A stretch of 64,000 nucleotides of DNA from Membranipora membranacea (lineage: Eukaryota > Bryozoa > Gymnolaemata > Cheilostomatida > Membraniporidae): contig OU612069.1 in assembly GCA_914767715.1 (NCBI GenBank), forward strand, positions 9,481,387-9,545,386, in the 5' to 3' direction. Each line of letters opens with the position of its first letter. Within the stretch, counting starts at the first letter, position 1. The notes beneath the pieces were generated by a model. It searched no databases and was not told the DNA's origin. It saw only the letters and a list, made by a program, of their open reading frames with translations. Below, piece after piece: positions 36,401 to 48,400 of the stretch. A program made the translations under genes and the position numbers.

Positions 36401-39400
36401 TTGGTGAGTAGGCTCAGGCATGACTTCTGGTGAAATTATTCACTGCGGCTAACAGGCAAGTAAATTAAGGATCTCACTTTTATCATGAAGGTGCAGCAGT
36501 AAGCCAAGTTATGACCCATAATTGTTATAATGGTTTGTTTCATGCATGTATAGTTCCATGAAAAATAGACTCAATTTTGTCTTAAAAAGGTTTAATTCAC
36601 TTGTTTACCTGTCACGCCTGTCCTGACAGCTTGTACACTGGTGCTTCTAGCCACGCCTACTGGTCTGCTAGCTCCTCCCATGTTTATTCTGTGAGCTCCG
36701 CCCACATTAACTCTGTTAGCTCCGCCCACTCCAGATATGTTCTGTACTTGTACCACATTAGTTGTCCGATTTCCGGCTTCAGATCCAGCTGAAATATAAT
36801 GTTTTTTTACTAGAAACTTGTCAATAGGACAATCAAAAAGAATCAAAATCTGTAGAAAAGCAGGCATGCTGTATGTAACCAATAAGTAACAACAGTTACT
36901 CTAACTCCTTGCTGTAACCAAGAACACCTTAACACCACTTCACTGATTGAACCAAAACTGCATGTTGATATTGTGGAAAAGCAAGCTTTAGCAACTAGTG
37001 ATCATAAGATTATTACTTTTTGGGCTTTGAACATGAACTCTTTATTTAACATTGGCTGTATTCAGGTAGAAATATCACTGTAGTTGTTGGGGGTTAGCTC
37101 AAATGATGATATGCCAAGACAAACCTGATGTAGAGACTATCTGTACTGATCTAGGATTGTTTGAACCCATAGCTCCAATGGGTAGAGCTACTCTCTCTCC
37201 ACCTATAACAGATAATAAAGCAGGGTGAGTGAGAGTAATGTTAACAATCATTGAACTCGGAGTAATACAGGGATCACTGAGATTAATCTGATACACTCAG
37301 AGTCAGATCCACATTCAGATTCCAGATTCAGATCTACGTTCAGATTTAGAGTTGGATTCAGATTCAGGTCAGATATCAGTTCACCAGCCCTATTTCAATG
37401 CGTCATTGTATCATTTGATTAAGACTTATCTTATAGGAACAAAATAAGGCAGCCTTTAAACGTCTGCGATGTTACAACAGACCTATTGTGGCCAATCAAA
37501 TACATCGGTCAGAATCTATAGTAGATACCTTACTTTAAAGTTAGTTAGGTTTATTGTGTAACTATGACACACATTGTTGTCTACTCGCCAAAAGACAAAC
37601 AGACAACCCTAGCAGGCAAATCAAAGCTACTCTGGCAAACTGGATACCTTATCTCGTGGTCTAGAGTTGTGATACTTTATTCACATACCAGGTAGTTGTA
37701 CATGTGTATACTGCTGCTGTTGACCTCCGGTGAACTTTTGACCCCCCTGAGTCTGAACCAGCCTGGCTAACTGTACCGGACCTCCTTTAGGACTTCCAAC
37801 TATTCTGTAAACATAAAAATTAGACTGAGTTCAGTTTTAGAGCTGAAGATGAAAATATGAAATCAAAGTGATACATGTTGACCATACCTTATTCCTTAGT
37901 GAATCAAAGTCAAGATTCAGAATAAAAGGGAGTCCTGTCACCTGAGGACGTGAGCCAGTGTTATAATAAGTTTACATGAAATATCCAGAATGAAACTTAT
38001 AGGTTGGATATCTCAGATTTTCAGAGTCAATTTGATGTGAGTACCTCATGTGCCTGGCACTGCCTGCCCTCATCTTTGAATGATATTTCCGGACTTGACG
38101 CGAAATACCATTTGAAGATGCTTGGGCTATTATAGGTGAATTAATTCATTCTTTATCGATCAGGGATATACATACAATTATACATCACACGCTAAGTGTG
38201 GGTTCATCATATAATAAGAATGATCTACCTGTGCATAAGTGTGGGATTGGTTGAGCCTGCTCCTCCTTGTGACAGATTACCACCAGCTGGAGAACCAGTC
38301 AAGACCTTCTGCATCACAGTACCACCCTGCTGACCTGGAATAAAAATACAAGTCAGCTGAGATTCAAGGTTCAAGGTCAAAGGTCATTCAGTTCAATAAG
38401 TTTCATAATGGCGGAAAATCTTATCAAGATAAATAGTAGAAGTCACAGTACATTTTAAATATGGGAAACCCTCGCAATATCACCATCAACCAAAAGAAAA
38501 CGCATTAAGACAAACTTGGTTCACCTTGTGAAGGAATTCTTTGATAGAAAACGGCTCCTTTTGGAAGGTTGGAGGTTGTTATTAGAGTGGGTGTGGTTCC
38601 ATCTGTGGACATCCTCTGGTTGGCCAACACTCCACCAACTGATTTCTGATTGGCCAATGAGGGATTTGGTAGCGAGATTTGTCTTGCTAGTTGTAGGTTT
38701 GATGGGAGTTGCTTCTCCTTCAGTAAAAAAGCAATAATATAAAATCAGGTGAATTTCAATTCAATGCAAGTTTTGCATTAATTGTAAACTTGATAACTAG
38801 GGTCAGATAAATGACCTGTGGATTCTGTTTGAAACAGAGGCTGTGTCAAATTGTTTCTCCAATAAATGCCTTCAAAGAGATCAATAAGTTAAAGGAGTTT
38901 CACTAGCTCACTGGTGGTTAGGCTATGTTTGAATCAAAATTGTCATTTCCCTGAATTGTCCTGATAACATGGACGTTGGGAAAGAAATCAGACAGCAGTG
39001 GCCCTGTATTTGCCCCATTCTTCACAATATTTCTGTATTTATGGATTTTTATGGTCATAAAAGATAATTTGTCCTACCTGACTTGGGACTTGTCCTGGGT
39101 TTGTGATCTGTACACCCATCAGTCTTCCTCCATCACCAGGCTCTAGTTTGATGGCTCTCATCTGGTGAGAAGGTGGAGGCTTTCCTGTCGGCTACAAAGG
39201 AGATGGATGGATACTATAGACGGCATTATGAGGTTTCTAGGAAAATACTGACTAGAGAGTCATCTTAGGTAGAAATGATGCTGATATCAACCTCATGTTC
39301 CTGACAGCAGAGAAAGAAATTGACCTGCCAAGAGCGAACTCAAAACAGGGCTTATTGGACCCTCAATATGATGCCACATTCAGCTACATCATATGATGCC

Positions 39401-42400
39401 ACATTTAGCCAAGTCACACGATGCCAAACACCCAAAGCCTTTACCACTCCCATCCATTTGCTTTTCCAACAAAACTTGATGGCGGTACATTTATATCCAT
39501 GATGGCGACATATCAATTGATATTTTCAGTAGATTGAGATTTGTAAATAATGGTACAGATATATTACAGATTTATTTCAATTCCACTGTTGAAATATCCT
39601 GGGGTATTATATAGAACAGTTGGCTAGCTCTGGTAAAAAATAAAACTGGATATCATAAACATATCGTAGTACAACTTATATGAAACAAAACTGACCTTTA
39701 CCTGAGGTTTCATGTGTGAGACGACCGATGCGGGGAGGGTGGCATTACCCGCAGCAGATATCAGAGTATTCATCATGTCGACATCCATGGGAGCATCAGG
39801 TCTACTCTGTCTGGGAGATTCTGTGACAAGCTGAGGAGTGGCTGGATCCCACGTTGTGCGCTTATACTTCTCCTGAAACACAATAATAGAAAGATTAGGT
39901 CGATTTATAACATCAAAATATCAATTTCATTTTACATGACCAACATGACTTAAGTAGACTTGAAGTTCATGCATAACAAGCTAACATAACCAGCAAACCA
40001 CAATTCACAACCAATACTTAATCGATGTGACAAAGTTATTGGAGTTTGAAATATTATTGCCAAAGAATTAGACAGAGTCATGCTTTGAAGTTGCTGTACA
40101 CCTGCTCACTGAAACCCAATGGAACAAAGAATTATAGAAATCAAATTTAAACATTTACATCACTGAATCTTTTGTGAGACAATCTATCTGACAGATTTGA
40201 AATATTGACATTACGGTCTGTCATACTTGTATATTACTATACTCCTATATAACCTAGAGGATTGTATTGGGGTGACTTTAATTTAGCAAACACAAAATTC
40301 AGCTAGTTAAGGTGGGAGCTCCTGTAAATGATGGCTACTTTTCGTCCTGTGTCCTGTTAACTTTACTCAGCATCCATGAAATTAAGAGTGGGATCATCAA
40401 AGCTGTTTCTCCAGCTAAAAGCTTCAAAACAAGTAAAAAATTAACCCTCTTGGACCACCAGAAGCTGTGCTATGAGGCATTGAAGTTGACCCTCTCAAAA
40501 TTCCCCTTGTGTGAGGTCACTTCAGGGTTTTCGACCAATATTCGACATTTTTTGTATATGGAACTGTTAAAGTGAAACCAACTTTTTTATACGTCTAAAT
40601 CTGCGTCAATCTCCTTAATTCCTTTGTATAAGACTTACCTCGGCCATGATCGCGGCACTCTTACTGGCAGCGGCGGAAGCTGCCGCGGCTGCTGCCTGGG
40701 CCGCTTGTAATGATTTACTTGGCTTTGCTGCTTTCTTAGCTTTCTGTGCGGCTCCCTGGGCTTTATGTAACATCTCTACAAGAATAACCAATCAGAATTC
40801 AGCTTCACAAGATCAAGGCAAGTAAGAACAAAGCATAAATGTTACAAGATCACATAAGATCGGATCTTGGTATTTCCCAATTCTCCAATGATACACATAT
40901 CGACTATGATTAAAACTCAGCTAAGCATACATGATTATGATGATGTGATCATCTTGTTTAAAGATGAGTCCGGTTGAATTTTGTCACGTATTTTTACATC
41001 CATTGCCCGAGAACCTAACAGCTGGCGTTTGATCTGAGAGGAGGTGGCGAAAGCATAAGCCATAATTGACCCTTACAAACAGCAATCAACTCAGGATAAT
41101 ATAATACTGGAACCAAAAGGTTTTAGATAAATTACCACACTACCTTGCTGCAAATACCAAATACCTCAGTCGGAGTTATGGCCGCACCACATCAAATAAA
41201 TTTTTAATATCAACTAGTCAGTCATCCTGCAAACACCGCTTTAAGAATTTCACTTACAAGCAACATTCCTTTAAAATCTAACAAAAAAACACTCAAATAT
41301 TGTCTTACCGAACTCTTCAGCTGTTCTGTCGCCGTGGAGATACACCCAGTTCTTCTTGGCTGAGTCAAACTTTACACAAGGATCCTTCTCATAATGTAGT
41401 CTATCTAGTGCTCCGCTCACAACCTGCATCAAGTGAAATATAAAATTAAGGAAATTAAAGACTACCCAAAGACCAAAGCATATTATAGTCAGGCAGTTAC
41501 TTATGATTAACATGCGTCAGATTTTCATGGTAAAAAAATTCAATGCTCTACTTGACATGAATTATTGAATGTAGAAAGAGTGCCTTCCATAAGAAAAGGT
41601 AACTCCCATTCTCTGCATTATGATGTCACAGTCTCCTGGTGGTGTAATACAATAACAAAGACTAAGACAAGTCGGAAAGTGAAGCCTGACTCTTAGTACC
41701 TGACAGCTTAACTTTACTGCACAATGTTACACATAATCGATGCAATCATTTTAATCAAAAATTATAAAACCAAAATCAGGTTTGTATGAAACACGTTGTG
41801 CTGCGTTGCGAGAATGATCACTTCTCGAGGAAAAACAATTCCAAAATAAAACGTAAAAAAACAAAATTCAAATATAAATGTATTTTAGAATTAACCAATT
41901 ACAATGCTGTGTTTTACTCACAGTGTTGATATGGTTATCAGTAGCGCTCTCTGATATGAACTGAGAATCCTTTAGTAGGTCACAGATCTCATATCTAGTA
42001 CCTTCACCTTTAGGTAACCTTGCTGCCGCGTCTCTCACTGTAAACACAGATATGATATAAAGCCTTTCTGTCAGTGTTTATAAAGGGTCAGCACTGATGT
42101 GCAAAAGTAGGATAAATGGTACAGTTTGGCAGAGAAAAAACAACAACTGGCATATGTAGAATGATGGAGAAAAGTCACATGTACCATAGTACCACAGTAC
42201 CACAGACCAAACCACAAACAAATTCTTAAAAGATGAAAGATGTTTCTAACATGCTGAAAATCACAGCATTTTGAACATTCTTTTTCATAACAACCTCTTT
42301 AAAGTGATTGTGAAGGAATCAGGTTTTCCGCATCATTCTCAGTTCTCAGTCTAATTTAGAAAACTGCGATAAGGTTTATTAACAGCAAGTGGGTCAGTTT

Positions 42401-45400
42401 CAACTCAATATCACTCAAAGTTGAGATTGGAAGGTACCAAAAAGGTACTATTTAATAACAGTATTTACAATATAGTACCTTTTTAATACCTTCCAATCTC
42501 AGCTGAGCCAAAAAACTCTTGTAAATTTTACCTACCCAGAGTAAGTATGGTGACATAGCTAGGCCTGTCGTTGATGAGCAGTGCGTGCTCTCTAGCTTTA
42601 TTGTTAGAGTTCTGCGATACTTTCTCATAGACACCTTTGACAGGTCCGACAAGGTACTCCCGACTATTGATTCTGTAGGTGTAACATCTGTGTGGATGTC
42701 CAAACCTCATCGACTCCTGTAAGTATATATAATAATAATAATATTGCTGTCTGTCAGGGTTGACAATGACTGGCACTGATGTGCCGGCTTTGGAAGTGTT
42801 TTTATAGTGAAGAATAGGTTTCCAAGTCATTGGTGCCACGCTTCAACCACTGACAGCCTTAACCCAGCGTGAAGTGTATCGCTTCAAGGCCAGAGCTGCA
42901 GTATAGAGCCATACCAAACAGGAGGGTTCTTTTATCTGCATGCACGATGCTGTTGTACATACAGAAGACCTCCATTATTTTGAGTCCTGATTCGAAGGGA
43001 CTATGTGATGAGTCAAAGTTGAAACGACTGGGTGTGGGTTCGAATCCCCTCCGGTCCCAAAGTCGACAACCACACCAACCAACAGCCGGATGGTCAACTG
43101 GCAGACGCGCTTATCGCTGAACCAAACTGACTGACTATATATGTAAGGAGGACATAAACCAGTATTTAACTGAACATAGAATGTGTGATCGTACATCAAT
43201 ATAAACATACATTATCATAACCATCTTCTAAACAGAATTTCTATACAATGAGTTGCCGGCGCTGAAGAGCAAAAGCTACATGTCCCATAGAAAATGAATA
43301 TGGGATAGATTATGATGCAAAGCTTATCCATCACATAAAATGGCGTCATTGAATTTTCAATACATCTGAGCATTTAGTGTCAGGATCATGAAGGCCAATT
43401 GAAGTTATGGTAGCTTTGTAGCAATACAGAATATAACTGCCAATTCAACACTTAGTATAACATGACTGTAATACTATCTGGTAGGGGGTATACTTATTTA
43501 CCTGTTTATGGAAGGTGTCGCCGTGTTGAGATTCTGGTATTTCATCATCAGATTGAGATCCTCCGGTGGTGTCTCCCATCAGGGAGCCTGTCAACATAAA
43601 ACCACTCACAATAAGTAATACAGTATGTTATGTGAACAGATAACAGACGATGTATAGCAAGAAGTCTAGTTCTTACATTGATGTCATATTCTATCAGTGA
43701 ACGGAACTAAATTATAGCTTTCACTGTATGATGTGATTCTGAGACAAGAGGTTTCGACAGTGAAGCAATCATGAGTTTTCATCCAATTATCAAACAAATT
43801 GTATTGAAAAGTAAGAATTAGGAACACATGAAATCATTCTGTACAAAAAAGGTGACAAAGGGAGGGCAACTACAACTCAAGAACAATTGTTTTTTGGTAT
43901 CCATTGATCAACAATATAGATTTCTTAATTATGATGAGGAGGTGCAATGAAACATAATCCATAACAAATCTTGATCATCAGTGTCAAGATAGTTGTTATA
44001 GTTTGCCAACTCACCGAATGCAGGCATGATTCTAGTCCATTCGGTATTCAGCTCTAATTTAGAGTCGTGTCCCTCGCCTATCCATTTCCAGTTTTCTGAC
44101 GGAGTTCGCTCAACCAAAGGTGTCTCCTTGTTTTCTGAGGAGAGGAGAAACAACATGACAGTCATACCAAATTCATAAGTACAAACTTGATTGCAAAATA
44201 GATTCGCTTATGTAAGGCTGTCTTGTATTTAAGGTTATTCATAGAAAAAAAGGATCATGTTTCAGTGGTTGGACAACTCCAGCATAATTCCCACTAATAG
44301 ATCTTATTCAGGAGCAGTATGTATTAATGTCTGAAGTAAAAACCCACCCTACTTGAGGAAGATTTTGTGAAGCAAAAGCTTAAGTTTACACTCATGGTAC
44401 TGGCTTAAAGTAACCCAAAGTTTAGTATCTACTTTTGATTTAGCTATGCATTAATGTATAAATGACAACCATGTGATTTAGCTTCTATATTAATGTGATA
44501 GCATTTCAGCTGCCTGAGGTAACAGAAAATTTATTTTTATGCCATTTGATACAGTGGAGTAAAAATCATATCTTAGTCATAGTGATGATCCTACAAACCT
44601 ATTAGAGCATTGAGTAAGTCAGCAACATGAGAGGTCCAGTCAGGTATAGCGGAGGCCCATAGACAAAGCTTAGCCACATCGGTCTGCTGCCACTCATTCA
44701 TCTCCTGACTTATCTATAAATGTTGGAACACAAGATAAATTAGTGAAAGCTCTTGGAACCCTTGGGAACAAAATGTTGGTAGTACAAAATACCGCTCGTA
44801 ACATGCATAATATCTCGTCGCAAGACACATATGTGGGGCACAGTGCCAACAATTTTCAACAATTTTTTTACTCCCTCAATCAGCACCTTATATAACTTAT
44901 AACTTGCTAGTTCCAATCACTTCAGATGTTGTGAGGTATCAAGACAAGCTATCAGGAGACTCACCTTTGCTTCGTTCATCTCTTTGGGAGGATGCAGATT
45001 TGCCATCACCATCTTCAGAAGACCGAGGACATTCTGATAAGGTATCAGCCCTGCTTTACTCTTCCTAAAATACACACATTGTATAAATATGCATAATTAT
45101 ACAGATATACATGCGGTTTGCATATTCTAATCTCATACGCATTTGCGGCTATGCGTAAAATGTCGTGCAAGCTCACATTAGCAGATGAACATAGTGTGAA
45201 TATGTCATCTTTGGTTATTATGATTGATACATCTTCACAAATTTTAACTCTAAGCATAATTGAAATATTAAGAAGGATAATTTTTTTGCAAATAACCACC
45301 CTGACAAAGGTTTTACACTATTTGGCATGTAATGTAATGAATATCACTGATTGTTAGAGTCAGCATAGTCTGAGTAGCTCAGGTGTGGCCTAATACTAGA

Positions 45401-48400
45401 AATTCATTTTGGGGCTCCACACAGAATTCCCTCTGAAGGTACTCAGGCTTCATCAATTGATCAATGCAGCTTGAGTACCTTCAGAGGATTTCCAGGGTGT
45501 GATGACTGAGGTGAATCTCTAGTCATTCTCTATCGATCAAAGAATTACATGCAAAGGTATATCGGGTGAGCCGTGTCGCAAATAATATCGGACACCCAAC
45601 AGAACTCAGATTTACCAACATGGGCAGCCTTGAGCATGTTTATAGATTCTACAAATCAAAATAAACTTCATAACAAACCTACATCTGACAAGCCGCTTGT
45701 GATGTTTGTGTTTTGAGTTTCGCTTTTTTCTGACTTTCCGTCTGTGACGATGACAGGTGCTTATTTTTGTTCTTATTCATGGCCGTGGTTCTTCCAGCTG
45801 GAGGTACTAAAGAGGGGGCCTCGTACTCATCATCGCTGTCTGTTTTATTGTTGAACACTCGGTCTATTATATCTCCTATGTTTGTGCCCCGCGTATCCAA
45901 AGTGGGTGCAATCAGAAGAAAAAAATTGGGAATATGAGACAACCAGTCAAATTTAATGTATTATCTGTTAGGTGTAAGTTCCCTGAGCTGCAGTCCTGCC
46001 TTCTTTGCATGTTTGCGGTATCATTGATGGTAAAACCGAGTAAAATTACGGAATTGCTTATTCTTTAGCCTTTTACAGAGAGAACGCAATGGTGTAGGGT
46101 AAATAGAAATTTAACCTGTTTTAAGGATCCTTATAAAGTTTGTCAGGACAGGCCTATACAGAGTGATACGATTGTTACTAAATTCTTGTTGGGTAAGATA
46201 TGGTTGTTCGGCGTGGTATAGTAGTGTTGTGGATGTAAAATATTACCTCTTTATTAGCCCGCCTGTGATGATGTCGAGATAACATAACTTGTACTTCTAT
46301 CTCTGATATATCCTCATCTACATCATCTGCAAATAAAAATGCAGTTATCATTATATTATCAATAATCAAAAGTGTTAGAATTTAGGTTTCTGATAAGCAT
46401 AACTAAATCATGTTGCAATTGGGAGTTGTCCTCCTAGCAACAGCTCCTGATGGTGAGAAGACAACTCCAAACTAGAAAGGAATACATTCTTAATAATCAT
46501 ACATTCACCTGGAGACTCCAGGGACCGGTTTCAATTAGAACAGTCGCTAGCAATGGTCACTAAAATCAGTCGTTAAATAGTAATTTATATAAGTTTAATC
46601 AATAACCATGGTGACTGCTATCGAAAACTTACCCACTTAAAAGGTAGCAGCTGATTCAATTCAGTCGTTAGCAACAGATTTTAATGACCATCATGAGTGG
46701 GCTCTTAAAAGTTAGCACTAAAACCATTGTTATTGAATCAGTTCTTACCACGGCTTGTCTTGCATTTGCATAGGCAGAGCACACAAAATAATTATTTATG
46801 TTTTCTATTCAATTTGCATGACATTCTGCATAATGCTATGAGTGAACGACTGGTTAGTGACTGTTCTAATTGAAACTGGATCCATCTGATGGGGACAAAA
46901 TACTATAAGCTCCGCTATATCGATTTAGGATACAGCATAATTAATTAAGAAATCACGTAATTTGCTGTCACCGGATTCCTTCCATTCTCCCTAGTGACAC
47001 TGATTCAGGTTATTTTGACCATGATGATGATGTTGAGTTCGATCAGCTTGCTATAGCAAGTACTAATTTGACTATGTGTAAGGTAACCTAAAAACTTCCA
47101 CACATCGATACAATCAAAGAACCTACCGTCAGAAGAGCTATCGTAATCGTCTCCACAATGCCTTTTTATGGCTCCTGTTACGCTAAAATGTTAAAATAGT
47201 GGTGAGTGATAAGAATTATAACCAACTAATTATAATAAATATTTCACATAACACGTGTATATTTTGAAATGCTATATGAGACCAACATATTATTTATTAC
47301 TTCTGTTGTACTATGTCTTCGTCCAATCATCATGATAGTTACGACCATCAATTTTGTGAGATTTTCTTTTAAACGAAGACATTTGATGCCCTTATATTCC
47401 ATATACGATTGCCAATAACTAGTACTGACTACACTTCACACTATCAGGATATGGCAGTTGTGTTTAAAGTCCAGTCCAGCAGAAAAATGGCAAACAACCT
47501 TACTTGTCATAAAAGAAGGTAATACACTCACGTTTTGTAAAGCCTTTTAGCTTTACGATCCACATCAGATTTAGGTTCATTGAGGGTCTCTCTAGCTAAG
47601 CCCCGCCACTTTGGATTAAGTTTCTCTGTGATATCGGTCTCATTCAGCACTTGGATCTCCTCTAAATATCTCTGCAAACAGAATAACACTCAATAAAATA
47701 AGAGATCTGACCATGGTCATTGTTCTGCATGGAGAAACAATGATGATCATATAGCCTCATATCACATTGGATATATTTTTAGAAAACTTGTATTTTGCGC
47801 AAAGGGAGATTGGACAGTAATATTTGACAAGCTGATACTAAAATGACCGTGTATCAATATTTCTAAGCCAACCGTATTATATAAATATTTTTCAACATTT
47901 CTTATGGTGGAAAATAAAGTCATCATTATCATATTGCATTTAATGTTGATTACTTGATATTAAACCCTTTCATTATTAAATAGCAAGAAAGAGTTCAAAC
48001 TGATATTACTGTCTCATTGTTTAGTGTCTCACTGTGCTGTCATACATGTATGGGGGTGTTATGGTAGACAGATAGACAGATGTGCCTAATGGATTATGAC
48101 TGTACAAGGTTTTAGGCCACTTTCGCTGTGACTACTGATTGTACTTGCAGAAGTTTACCTGTCTGAGTAGTAGTAAATTCTCTAGCGTCTCAGTCTGATG
48201 TTGTAACTGTCTCTGTTTGTAGGCTTTGTGCATAGACTTCCTCTTTAACTGTCTACAATATCAATCAGAATTGGTTTTAATTAATTTGAGAATCAAAATT
48301 GAATGTCAAGTAGGGTCATGAAAGGCCTGCAACCTGCATAACGCACTAAAAATGGTTAAACATCCAGGTTTATACAATAATTATAATTATCTGTACAAAT

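Noticed and set aside
40312-40575. 87-codon plus-strand frame
   Set aside because: Lies in an intron of the minus-strand NFRKB gene, with no acceptor or donor pairing and no recognised homology.
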